Positions 1 to 9,667 of a stretch of 64,000 bases of DNA are shown here, piece by piece (position 1 is the stretch's first letter; each line of letters starts with the position of its first letter). The notes under the pieces were generated by a model, which saw only the letters and a program-made list of their open reading frames with translations, searched no databases and was not told the origin of the DNA. The stretch lies in contig JAEPON010000016.1 of assembly GCA_017642895.1 (NCBI GenBank), forward strand, positions 1 to 64,000, written 5' to 3'. This DNA comes from Roseitalea sp. Lineage in GTDB: Bacteria > Pseudomonadota > Alphaproteobacteria > Rhizobiales > Rhizobiaceae. The translations under genes and the position numbers were made by a program.

Positions 1-5
1 CGAAA

Positions 6-302
6 ATGGCAGAGATGAACTTTCGTCCGCTGCACGACCGCGTGGTCGTTCGCCGCGTCGAGTCCGAGGAGAAGACGGCCGGCGGCATCATCATCCCCGA
101 CACCGCCAAGGAAAAGCCGCAGGAAGGCGAAGTGGTCGCCGTCGGCCCGGGCGGTCGCGACGATGATGGCGACCTGATCGCCATGGACGTCAAGGCCGGC
201 GACCGTGTCCTGTTCGGCAAATGGTCCGGCACAGAGGTCAAGCTGAACGGCGAAGACCTGCTGATCATGAAGGAAAGCGACATTATGGGCGTGCTGTCCT
301 GA
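6..302 (+). CDS. groES: Co-chaperonin GroES
   Basis: GroES is the heptameric cytosolic lid of the GroEL folding chamber. The 98-residue length is normal for the family. The conserved N-terminal strand [12 protein letters not shown] (residues 6-17) and the mobile loop [10 protein letters not shown] (23-32), which contacts GroEL, are both present, as is the C-terminal [14 protein letters not shown]. The ATG at 6 is used; an in-frame ATG at 15 is possible, but many rhizobial homologues begin about three residues before the NFRPLHD motif, as here. The promoter and any CIRCE or RpoH element lie outside the window. groEL follows after 63 bases, which is the usual bicistronic arrangement. Confidence 0.97.
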   Translation: MAEMNFRPLHDRVVVRRVESEEKTAGGIIIPDTAKEKPQEGEVVAVGPGGRDDDGDLIAMDVKAGDRVLFGKWSGTEVKLNGEDLLIMKESDIMGVLS

Positions 303-359
303 GCCGCATTCCGTCGATCATCAAACGAAATTTGCATTGGGCGCAAAGCCCGGGAGTAG

Positions 360-2009
<1,650 letters not shown>

Positions 2010-2035
2010 GCCACGCGGCTTCACCAGAACCTTTG

Positions 2036-2063
2036 AAGGCGGGGAGCGATCCCCGCCTTTTTT
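2036..2063 (+). terminator. Rho-independent terminator after groEL
   Basis: A perfect 9-bp stem, AAGGCGGGG pairing with CCCCGCCTT around a 6-base loop, runs directly into a T-tract. It lies 27 bases after the groEL stop codon. Confidence 0.9.
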
Positions 2064-2176
2064 CATATGGCCATGCAGACCTGCATGGCACCCGCGCACC
2101 GAGCCGTGTTGCATTGCACACCGGATGATGTAGGAGGGCGCATTCCTTTATCGCCTTCCACGGACCGTTCATTGCA

Positions 2177-3784
2177 ATGAAAGCCACTCTGGCCGCCCTG
2201 GCCGGGCGCATGTCGTTCGCCGACAGCGTCCCGCACACACCGCCCGCGCTGACACCCTCGCGCATCAAGACCGAACTCCTGTCCGGCCTGACGGTTGCGC
2301 TGGCCCTCGTCCCCGAAGCCGTCGCCTTTGCCTTCGTCGCCGGCGTCCATCCGCTGGTCGGGCTCTATGCGGCCTTCATCGTCGGTCTGATCACGGCCGT
2401 GATGGGCGGGCGACCCGGCATGATCTCCGGCGCGACGGGCGCGCTCGCGGTCGTCATGGTGTCGCTCGTTGCCCAGCATGGCGTCGAATACCTGTTCGCC
2501 GCCGTCGTGCTGATGGGCATCCTGCAGATCCTCGCCGGCCTTCTTCACTTGGGCAAATTCATCCGTCTCGTCCCGCACCCGGTCATGCTCGGCTTCGTCA
2601 ACGGGCTGGCCATCGTCATCTTCATGGCGCAGTTGAGCCAGTTCAAGGTGCCGGGTCCCGACGATGCTCCGGTCTGGATGACTGGCTGGCCGCTCGTCCT
2701 GATGCTCGGGCTCGTCGCGCTGACCATGGCGCTCATCTGGGCCGTGCCGAAACTGACCAGGGCCGTGCCCGCCCCGCTCGCCGGCATCGCGATCGTCGCC
2801 ACATTGGTGATCGTCTTGGGCATCGATGTGCCCCGCGTCGGCGATCTGGCCTCCATCGAGGGCGGTCTGCCGCAATTCCACGTGCCGGCCGTTCCGCTGA
2901 CGCTGGAGACGTTACGGATCGTCTTGCCCTACGCGCTGATCCTGGCCGCAATCGGTTTGATCGAAAGCCTTCTGACGCTCAACCTTGTCGGCGAGATTAC
3001 GGGCCAGCGCGGCGGCGCGTCCAAGGAATGCGTCGCCCAGGGCACGGCCAACACCGTCACCGGCTTTTTCGGCGCCATGGGCGGCTGCGCGATGATCGGC
3101 CAATCGATGATCAACGTCAAATCGGGCGGCCGGACTCGCCTGTCCGGCATTTCGGCGGCGCTCTTTCTGCTCGCCTTCATCCTGGTCGGATCGTCGCTGA
3201 TCGAGCAGATCCCGCTGGCAGCGCTTGTCGGGGTCATGTTCATGGTGGTCATCGGCACGTTTGCCTGGCAGAGCCTGACCATTTTGCGCCGCATTCCGGC
3301 GACCGACGCGTTCGTCATCTTCCTGGTCACCATCGTGACCGTTCTGACCGACTTGGCCATTGCCGTGATCGTTGGCGTCATCGTCTCGGCGCTCGCCTAT
3401 GCGTGGAGCAATGCGACGCGCATCCGCGCCACCACCCACATCACGCCCGAAGGCGCCAAGACCTACCAGATCGAAGGGCCGCTGTTCTTCGGCTCCGCCG
3501 ACGGCTTTGTCGACCTGTTTGATCCGGACAACGATCCGCCGCTGGTTACCGCCGACTTCATGAACAGCCGCGTGGCCGACCAGTCGGCGTTGCAGGCGAT
3601 CGAGCAGATCGCGGCGCGCTACGAAGCCGCCGGCAAGACGCTGCAATTGCGCCACCTGTCGCGCGACTGCCATCAGCTTTTGAACCGTGCCGGCCAGCTC
3701 ATGGTCGATTCCGATGATGATCCGGACTATGGCATCGCGGTCGATTACGGCGTCAGGATCGGGTCACTGGGCGGCGGCCACTGA
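2177..3784 (+). CDS. SulP family anion transporter with STAS domain
   Basis: Inner-membrane SulP (SLC26-type) transporter, a family that moves sulfate, bicarbonate or dicarboxylates. Residues from about 30 to 415 form a continuous series of hydrophobic segments beginning LLSGLTVALALVPEAVAFAF, the typical first SulP helices. The C-terminal part from about 430 to 535 is a cytoplasmic STAS domain with the motif DQSAL near 468-472. The 535 residues are normal for bacterial members. Substrate cannot be read from sequence: no sulfur-assimilation or carbonic anhydrase gene is adjacent. The 3' end overlaps the convergent DUF2161 gene by 21 bases. The ATG at 2177 has no obvious ribosome site, and the ATG at 2210 is an alternative start. 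Confidence 0.85.
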   Translation: MKATLAALAGRMSFADSVPHTPPALTPSRIKTELLSGLTVALALVPEAVAFAFVAGVHPLVGLYAAFIVGLITAVMGGRPGMISGATGALAVVMVSLVAQHGVEYLFAAVVLMGILQILAGLLHLGKFIRLVPHPVMLGFVNGLAIVIFMAQLSQFKVPGPDDAPVWMTGWPLVLMLGLVALTMALIWAVPKLTRAVPAPLAGIAIVATLVIVLGIDVPRVGDLASIEGGLPQFHVPAVPLTLETLRIVLPYALILAAIGLIESLLTLNLVGEITGQRGGASKECVAQGTANTVTGFFGAMGGCAMIGQSMINVKSGGRTRLSGISAALFLLAFILVGSSLIEQIPLAALVGVMFMVVIGTFAWQSLTILRRIPATDAFVIFLVTIVTVLTDLAIAVIVGVIVSALAYAWSNATRIRATTHITPEGAKTYQIEGPLFFGSADGFVDLFDPDNDPPLVTADFMNSRVADQSALQAIEQIAARYEAAGKTLQLRHLSRDCHQLLNRAGQLMVDSDDDPDYGIAVDYGVRIGSLGGGH

Positions 3785-4483
3785 CACCGAGCCGGTTTCG
3801 ATCAGCGCGGCAATGTCCGGCGCGTGCACGTCCAGCGCCGCTTTGCCCTTCGGCGTCAGCGCATAAACGCCCGTGCCGGCCCGTTCGAACCAGCCATAAT
3901 GGTCGTCATACATGATCGGGCGGGCGCGTCCGACGCCGGTCAGCCGCGCCACCTCCGCCGCCTTGGTCGGCCCGTTTTCGGCAAGCCAGCACGCGCAGCG
4001 CAATGCGTCCTGCCGGTAGGCCGTCATCACCGTGCGGCGCGCCATGCCGCCCTCGTTCGGATCGCCGACCCGCCGCGCGAACTCCTTCAGAAGCCGCGCC
4101 TTTTTTGGCTTTGACGCACGTGGCCTGTAGGGCGCCGGGTCTTCATGAAGTTCCGCCAGCCCGTCGGCGATGCGGACCGTGATCAGCCCGAGACCCAGCC
4201 GCCTGCACAGTCTGCGGTTCTGCCTGAGCGCTTTCAGGAACAGCCGGCCGTCGCCGCGCGGGACCGCGACATAGACATGGTCGGTCACCGCCAGCCGCTC
4301 GACGGCCTGATGGAAAAGCGACAGCGAGAACCCGGCTTTCAATTCGACGATCACCGGGTCTTCATCGCCGCGCACGGCAACGACATCGGCCGGACCCACT
4401 TCGCCCTTGACCTCATAGCCCTGGCCTTCAAGCAACCGCTTGATGGGTGCGTAAAGCTCGGTTTCCCTGATTCGCGCCGCCAT
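3764..4483 (-). CDS. DUF2161 family protein, PD-(D/E)XK phosphodiesterase-like
   Basis: A 239-residue cytoplasmic protein. The N-terminal half resembles the DUF2161 nuclease-fold family: an ETELYAPIKRLLEGQGYEVKGE start, then DVVAVRG and, some ten residues on, a VIVELKAGFS segment, compatible with a D...ExK catalytic core. The C-terminal half reads like a winged helix (AAEVARLTGVGRARPIMYDD), suggesting nucleic-acid contact. The biological role of the family is not established, so no function is assigned. It is a single gene, convergent with the SulP gene and 27 bases downstream of tdh in the same direction, so it may be read from the kbl-tdh transcript. Confidence 0.7.
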   Translation of the reverse strand: MAARIRETELYAPIKRLLEGQGYEVKGEVGPADVVAVRGDEDPVIVELKAGFSLSLFHQAVERLAVTDHVYVAVPRGDGRLFLKALRQNRRLCRRLGLGLITVRIADGLAELHEDPAPYRPRASKPKKARLLKEFARRVGDPNEGGMARRTVMTAYRQDALRCACWLAENGPTKAAEVARLTGVGRARPIMYDDHYGWFERAGTGVYALTPKGKAALDVHAPDIAALIETGSVSVAAAQ

Positions 4484-4510
4484 GCATGCCTGATAGCATG
4501 ACTCGCTCGA

Positions 4511-5539
4511 TCAGCCCCAGTCGAGCACCACCTTTCCGCTCTTGCCCGAGCGCATGACGGCGAAGCCTTCGTCGAAATCGTCGGCGGAGAAACGGTGCGT
4601 GATGACATCGGACACATCGAGCCCGTTTTCCAGCATGGCGATCATCTTGTACCAGGTCTCGAAAATCTCGCGGCCATAGACCCCCTTGATGGTGATCGCC
4701 TTGAAGACGATGCGCGACCAGTCGACCGGAGACTTGCCCGGCGGAATGCCGAGCATGGCGATCCGTCCACCCATCACCAGTGCCTCGACCATCTGGTCGA
4801 ACGCCACCTTCGACCCGCTCATTTCGAGCCCGACATCGAAGCCTTCCTTCATGCCCAGCCCGTCGGCGACCGATCCAAGGTCGGTCTCGGCGACATTGAC
4901 GGGCACCACATCGGCGACCCGGCCGGCGAGCGCCAGCCGGTCCGCGTTGACGTCGGTGATCACCACATGGCGCGCGCCGATGTGCCGGGCGACCGCGCCG
5001 GCCATGATGCCGATCGGCCCGGCGCCGGTGATCAGCACATCCTCACCGATCAGATCGAAGGACAGCGCGGTGTGCACCGCGTTGCCGAGCGGATCGAGGA
5101 TAGCGCCGATGTCATCAGAGACGCCGTCAGGCAGCGGCACGACATTGAAGGCCGGCAGGCGCAGATAGTCGGCGAACGCGCCCTGTTCGTTGACGCCGAT
5201 GCCGCGCGTTTCGGGATCGAGGTGAAACCGGCCGGCGCGGCTTGCCCGGCTGTGCTTGCCGACCAGATGGCCTTCGCCCGAGACGCGCTGACCAATCTCC
5301 AGATCGTCCACATTGGCGCCCAGTTCGACGATCTCGCCGGCAAATTCATGGCCCGTGACGAGCGGCACCGGCACGGTCTTTTCGGCCCAGTCGTCCCAGT
5401 TCCAGATATGGATGTCGGTGCCGCAAATGCCGGTCTTGCGCACCCGGATCAGAACGTCGTCCGGCCCGATCTCGGGCACCGGCAGGCGTTGCATCTCAAG
5501 GCCGGGTCCGGCCTGGGCCTTGACCAGCGCCCGCATCAT
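4511..5539 (-). CDS. tdh: L-threonine 3-dehydrogenase
   Basis: NAD-dependent oxidation of threonine to 2-amino-3-ketobutyrate, first step of threonine to glycine conversion. From the chosen ATG the protein has 342 residues, the family norm. Catalytic zinc ligands are seen at Cys39 ([10 protein letters not shown]) and His64-Glu65 (VTGHEFAGE), and the Rossmann motif [14 protein letters not shown] follows. The structural-zinc loop after GEGH lacks all four cysteines present in E. coli Tdh. An upstream in-frame ATG at 5599 would overlap the kbl stop as ATGA and add 20 residues; the family N-terminus MRALVKA argues for 5539 (or the adjacent ATG at 5536), but the coupled start cannot be excluded. 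Operon with kbl. Confidence 0.93.
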   Translation of the reverse strand: MMRALVKAQAGPGLEMQRLPVPEIGPDDVLIRVRKTGICGTDIHIWNWDDWAEKTVPVPLVTGHEFAGEIVELGANVDDLEIGQRVSGEGHLVGKHSRASRAGRFHLDPETRGIGVNEQGAFADYLRLPAFNVVPLPDGVSDDIGAILDPLGNAVHTALSFDLIGEDVLITGAGPIGIMAGAVARHIGARHVVITDVNADRLALAGRVADVVPVNVAETDLGSVADGLGMKEGFDVGLEMSGSKVAFDQMVEALVMGGRIAMLGIPPGKSPVDWSRIVFKAITIKGVYGREIFETWYKMIAMLENGLDVSDVITHRFSADDFDEGFAVMRSGKSGKVVLDWG

Positions 5540-5595
5540 GTTGGGGCGCCGTTCGGACTCGACTTCGCGCCCGGCTCTGACGAGACTTTCGACCA

Positions 5596-6786
5596 TCACA
5601 GCACTCCCGTCGCTTTGCCGGCCCGCTCGAACGCGCCGAGCGCGGCATCGAGATCATCGTGCGTCAGCGCCGCGTTCATCTGCGTGCGGATGCGCGCCTG
5701 GCCCTTGGGCACGACCGGAAAGAAGAAGCCGGACACATAGACGCCTTCCTCGAACAACGCTGACGCCATCGCCTGCGCAAGACTCGCCTCGCCCAGCATC
5801 ACCGGCACGATCGGATGTTCGCCGGGTAGAAGATCAAAGCCGAGGTCGGTCAGCCCGGCGCGCCAGTAGGCGGCGTTGTCGAACAGTTGCGCGCGCAGAT
5901 CGTCGGCCTTTTCGACCAGATCGATGGCCGCGATCCCCGCCGCGACGACCGCCGGCGGCAGCGAGTTGGAGAACAGATAGGGCCGCGCGCGCTGGCGCAG
6001 CATGTCGATCACCACCTGCGGGCCGGCGATATAGCCGCCGATCGCTCCGCCGAGCGCCTTGCCCAGCGTCCCGGTCAGGATATCGACCTGGTCCGCGACA
6101 TCGAAATGCGCATGTGTGCCGCGCCCCTCAGGCCCCATGAAGCCGGTCGCATGGCAATCGTCGACCATCACCAACGCGTCATGGCGTTGGGCCAGGGCAG
6201 TGATGTCCGGCAGTTTGGCCAGATAGCCGTCCATCGAGAAGACACCATCGGTGGCGATCATCACGAAACGCGCCCCGTCGGCCCGCGCCGCCTTCAATTG
6301 CGCGTCCAGATCGTCCATGTCCGAATTGGCGTAGCGATAGCGCTTGGCCTTGCACAGGCGAATGCCGTCAATGACGGAGGCATGGTTCAGCGCATCGGAA
6401 ACAATCGCGTCTTCGGGCCCGAGCAGCGGCTCGAACAGCCCGCCATTGGCATCGAAGCAGGCGGCGAACAGGATCGCATCATCCTTGCCGAGAAAATCCA
6501 CCAGCCGTTGTTCCAGTGCCTGGTGCAGATCCTGTGTGCCGCAGATGAAGCGCACGCTCGCCATGCCGTAACCATGATCGTCCATCGCCGCCTTGGCGGC
6601 ACCGATCAGCGCGGGATGATCGGCAAGGCCGAGATAATTGTTGGCACACAGATTGATGACGTCGCGGTCGCCGACCGCGATATGGCCGCCCTGGGGCGAG
6701 GTGATGGCGCGCTCACGCTTGAGCAGCCCGTCGCGCTCCATGGTCGCCAGACTGTCTTCGAGATGCGCAAGAAACGGCGTTGCCAT
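5596..6786 (-). CDS. kbl: Glycine C-acetyltransferase (2-amino-3-ketobutyrate CoA ligase)
   Basis: PLP enzyme that splits the Tdh product with CoA into glycine and acetyl-CoA. The 396 residues match the family. Features of the alpha-oxoamine synthase fold are [11 protein letters not shown] (48-58), the PLP-contacting DDCHATGF (209-216) and the Schiff-base lysine in [12 protein letters not shown] (Lys243). It is first in the leftward kbl-tdh operon, so the two enzymes of one pathway are made together. Its promoter must lie in the 225-bp gap shared with the divergent ribF gene; no clear operator is visible there. Confidence 0.96.
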   Translation of the reverse strand: MATPFLAHLEDSLATMERDGLLKRERAITSPQGGHIAVGDRDVINLCANNYLGLADHPALIGAAKAAMDDHGYGMASVRFICGTQDLHQALEQRLVDFLGKDDAILFAACFDANGGLFEPLLGPEDAIVSDALNHASVIDGIRLCKAKRYRYANSDMDDLDAQLKAARADGARFVMIATDGVFSMDGYLAKLPDITALAQRHDALVMVDDCHATGFMGPEGRGTHAHFDVADQVDILTGTLGKALGGAIGGYIAGPQVVIDMLRQRARPYLFSNSLPPAVVAAGIAAIDLVEKADDLRAQLFDNAAYWRAGLTDLGFDLLPGEHPIVPVMLGEASLAQAMASALFEEGVYVSGFFFPVVPKGQARIRTQMNAALTHDDLDAALGAFERAGKATGVL

Positions 6787-7011
6787 GGCCAGGTCCTCCC
6801 GAAGTCATGGTCGCGCGCCGGCGTCGGCGCCGCAACCACCGGCGCGAACCAAATTGTCGGAACGGCGCCGCCCAAGGCGCATGGCCGGGCCGAAGCGGTC
6901 TTGAAACGGCTTCCAAAGTGTGCACTTTCGCGGCACTGGTTCAGGTCGCGGACACATGCATTTTAACCCCGTTTCACCGGCTGCGCACTCAATGCCCGCA
7001 AGGCCGGCCCG

Positions 7012-7992
7012 ATGATCGCGCGCCTGTCCTCGCTCGATGCATTGCCCGCCGACATGCGCGGAGCGACCGTGGCCATCGGCAATTTCGACGGCGTGCATCG
7101 CGGCCATCAGGCGGTGCTGGAAGCGGCCCGCGCGGTTGCCGTGCGCGACGGCACGCCCTTGACGGTCCTGACCTTCGAGCCGCATCCGCGCGCCGTCTTT
7201 GCGCCCGACAACGCGCCCGCGCGGATCACGCCCGCGCCGATGAAGGCTGAAATCCTCGGCGCGCTCGGCTTTGATGCGGTTGTCGAAATGCCGTTCACGC
7301 TCGATTTCGCCGCGCTCACCGCCGACCAGTTCATCGACGATGTGCTGGTTGCCGGCTTCGGCGTGCGCCATGTGGTCACCGGCTTTGACTTTCATTTCGG
7401 CGCCAAGCGGCAGGGCGGCCCGGCTTTCCTGATGGAGGCGGGCAAGAGCCGTGGTTTCGACGTGATCCTGGTCGATGCCAAGCGCGACGCGGACGTTCAT
7501 GTCATCTCGTCAAGCCGGATTCGCGAGGAACTGCAAGCGGGCGATCTGATGGCCGCCAACCGGCTGCTCGGCTATCGCTACCGGGTGCGGGCCGAGGTGA
7601 CCAGCGGCGAACGGCTGGGGCGGACGCTGGGCTATCCGACCGCCAACATGGCGCTGCCCGGAACGACCCCGCTTGCCCACGGCATCTATGCAGTGCGCTT
7701 CATCCGCGCCGGTGGCATCATCCATGACGGCGTTGCAAGCTTCGGCCGGCGCCCGACGGTCACAGAGGAAGGCGCGCCACTGCTGGAGACGTTCCTGTTC
7801 GACTTCAAGGGCGATCTTTACGGCGAGACCTGTACCGTCTGCCTCGTTGCCTTCCAGCGCGGCGAGGAAAAGTTCGACGATCTCGATGCGCTTGTTGTCC
7901 AGATGAAGCGTGACGAGGCGGCCGCACGCCAAATCCTGGCGGCGCTGGCGCCGCTGTCGCCGCTCGACGGCACGCTGACCTTCGGAGCCTGA
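7012..7992 (+). CDS. ribF: Bifunctional riboflavin kinase / FAD synthetase
   Basis: Phosphorylates riboflavin to FMN and adenylylates FMN to FAD. The 326 residues match the family. The N-terminal nucleotidyltransferase part begins AIGNFDGVHRGH (about 22-33), with the conserved TGFDFHFG and the ISSSRIRE segment. The C-terminal riboflavin kinase part contains GRTLGYPTANM (about 203-213) and ends with the conserved ETFLFDFKGDLYGE block. No FMN riboswitch is visible upstream. The next gene starts one base after its stop codon, so it is probably co-transcribed with the following SDR genes. Confidence 0.96.
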   Translation: MIARLSSLDALPADMRGATVAIGNFDGVHRGHQAVLEAARAVAVRDGTPLTVLTFEPHPRAVFAPDNAPARITPAPMKAEILGALGFDAVVEMPFTLDFAALTADQFIDDVLVAGFGVRHVVTGFDFHFGAKRQGGPAFLMEAGKSRGFDVILVDAKRDADVHVISSSRIREELQAGDLMAANRLLGYRYRVRAEVTSGERLGRTLGYPTANMALPGTTPLAHGIYAVRFIRAGGIIHDGVASFGRRPTVTEEGAPLLETFLFDFKGDLYGETCTVCLVAFQRGEEKFDDLDALVVQMKRDEAAARQILAALAPLSPLDGTLTFGA

Positions 7993-7993
7993 C

Positions 7994-8710
7994 ATGACCG
8001 GCGCGCGCCGCAGGATTGTCATTACCGGGGGCACAAGCGGCATCGGCCTGGAACTGGTCCGGCGGCTTTCCGGTCGCCATGACATTCTCGTCGCCGGTCG
8101 ACGCGAAGACGCCGATGCGCTGCCGGTGCTGCCCGATGGCGTGCGCTATGTGCATGCACCGCTCACCGATCCGGAAGCGGCAACACAGGCCATCGCCGAA
8201 GCCATTTTGAAGGCCGGTTGGGTGAAGCTCGACAATCTGGTGCTGAACGCCGGCACGGGCTTTGCGGTCGATGGCGGCATCGAAACCGCCGGGCAGATCC
8301 GTGACACGCTCGCCGTCAACCTCACCGCCTCCGCGCTGCTGGCGCGCGCGCTGTTTCCATGGCTGGACAAGGCCGGCGGCACGCTGACGTTCGTTGGCTC
8401 TGTCGCGTACAAGGGGCAGGGGTTGTTTCCCGCCTATGCGGCGTCAAAGGCCGGCCTGCACGGGCTGGCGCGCGCGCTGCGCGCCGAATGGGCGGGGCGC
8501 GTTGCCGTCCAGGTCGTCCATCCCGGCCCGACACGCACCGAGATGCACCAAAAGGCCGGGCATGATCCGGGCCGTCTGCGCACCATCTTCATTCCCGCCT
8601 ACAGCATGGCCGCGATGCTGGAGGGCGTGATTGCCGCGCGCCGGTCGCCCGTGACGCTGTCCTTCGGCCGATATTGGACCGGCGGCGCGGCATGGAGTGG
8701 ACGGCTGTGA
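7994..8710 (+). CDS. SDR family oxidoreductase
   Basis: Classical short-chain dehydrogenase of 238 residues. The cofactor motif TGGTSGIG is at 11-18, NAG at 85-87, and the catalytic Ser136-Tyr148-Lys152 set (GSVAYK and YAASK) is intact. Arg37 after the second strand hints at NADPH use, but this is an inference. The substrate is unknown. It starts one base after ribF and overlaps the next SDR gene by four bases, so the two SDRs are translationally coupled and may act in one pathway. Nothing links them specifically to flavin metabolism beyond position. Confidence 0.85.
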   Translation: MTGARRRIVITGGTSGIGLELVRRLSGRHDILVAGRREDADALPVLPDGVRYVHAPLTDPEAATQAIAEAILKAGWVKLDNLVLNAGTGFAVDGGIETAGQIRDTLAVNLTASALLARALFPWLDKAGGTLTFVGSVAYKGQGLFPAYAASKAGLHGLARALRAEWAGRVAVQVVHPGPTRTEMHQKAGHDPGRLRTIFIPAYSMAAMLEGVIAARRSPVTLSFGRYWTGGAAWSGRL

Positions 8711-9465
8711 GCGCGGCACGCAAAGCCCTTGTGACTGGCGCCAGCGCCGGTCTGGGCCGTGCCTTTGCAGAGCGGCTTGCTGCCGGCGGCCACGCCGTCA
8801 CCGGCATTGATCGGGATGCGGCAGGCGCCGATGTGCCGTTCGATCATCTGCTCTGCGACCTCGCGGACCCCGGCGCCGTCGACGCACTGATCGCTGAGCT
8901 TGCCGCGCGCGGCCCGTTCGACCGGGTCATCCTCAATGCAGGCATTTCAGCCACCGGCCGGTTCGAGACGATCCCGCCCGAAGCTCATGCCCGGCTGCTT
9001 GCCGTCAACACCGAAGCCCCCATGGTGCTGACCGCCGGCCTTGCGGCGGCAGGCGCGCTGGGTCGGGGCGGACGGCTGATCTTTGTCTCATCGCTGAGCC
9101 ACTTCACCGGTTATCCGGGTGCGGCCAGCTATGGCGCGTCCAAGGATGCTTTGGCCGCCTATGCCAGATCGATCCGCAAGCCGTTCGAGAAAGCCTTCGG
9201 CGTATCGGTCTCGGTCGCCTGTCCCGGCCCCTTGCGTACCGATCATGCCGCGCGCCATGCGCCCGAGGGCACTGATGCGAAAAAGCGCATGCCGCCGGAC
9301 GAGGCGGCGCGCCGCATTCTGGCTGACGCGGAACGGGGCAGGGCGATGATCACGCCCGGTTCGGGCGCCGCAATGTTCGCGCTTTTGGGCCGGCTTGCGC
9401 CCGGTCCCGTCACGTCGGCGATGAAGCGCATCATTTACGACAAATTGGACAGAAGCGTCTTCTGA
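8707..9465 (+). CDS. SDR family oxidoreductase
   Basis: Second short-chain dehydrogenase, 252 residues from the chosen GTG. TGASAGLG is at 10-17, NAG near 77-79, and Ser129-Tyr142-Lys146 form the catalytic set. The GTG overlaps the previous stop as GTGA and has GGAG nine bases upstream; in-frame ATGs at 8674 and 8692 would add 11 or 5 residues but lack a better ribosome site. The C-terminus (PGSGAAMFALLGRLAPG) resembles membrane-associated fatty-acyl SDRs. Substrate unknown. Confidence 0.83.
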   Translation: MSAARKALVTGASAGLGRAFAERLAAGGHAVTGIDRDAAGADVPFDHLLCDLADPGAVDALIAELAARGPFDRVILNAGISATGRFETIPPEAHARLLAVNTEAPMVLTAGLAAAGALGRGGRLIFVSSLSHFTGYPGAASYGASKDALAAYARSIRKPFEKAFGVSVSVACPGPLRTDHAARHAPEGTDAKKRMPPDEAARRILADAERGRAMITPGSGAAMFALLGRLAPGPVTSAMKRIIYDKLDRSVF

Positions 9466-9667
9466 TTTGCGCCTTCCATTCGCACCGCACCATTGATAGA
9501 AGCACGGCCATGTCGACACGCGTATGCGCCATTTTCCGAATTACCGGCCCGGCCCGCCGCTGACCGAGCGTTGCGGGGCCGGGAATGCGTTTGCGGGACT
9601 GCCCGCCTTCACCTGATCCTCACCGGCGCCGCGCACCGCGCTTGACGCCAAACGACGCGATGAAACG

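Noticed and set aside
5540..5599. ATGA-coupled upstream start for tdh
   Set aside because: It would add 20 residues not seen in Tdh proteins; kept only as an alternative because the overlap with kbl is suggestive.
6787..7011. FMN riboswitch before ribF
   Set aside because: The conserved RFN sequence blocks are absent, and bacterial ribF genes of this class usually lack it.
9466..9667. Regulatory RNA before ileS
   Set aside because: No T-box or riboswitch-like conserved stems were found; T-boxes are also not expected in this class.
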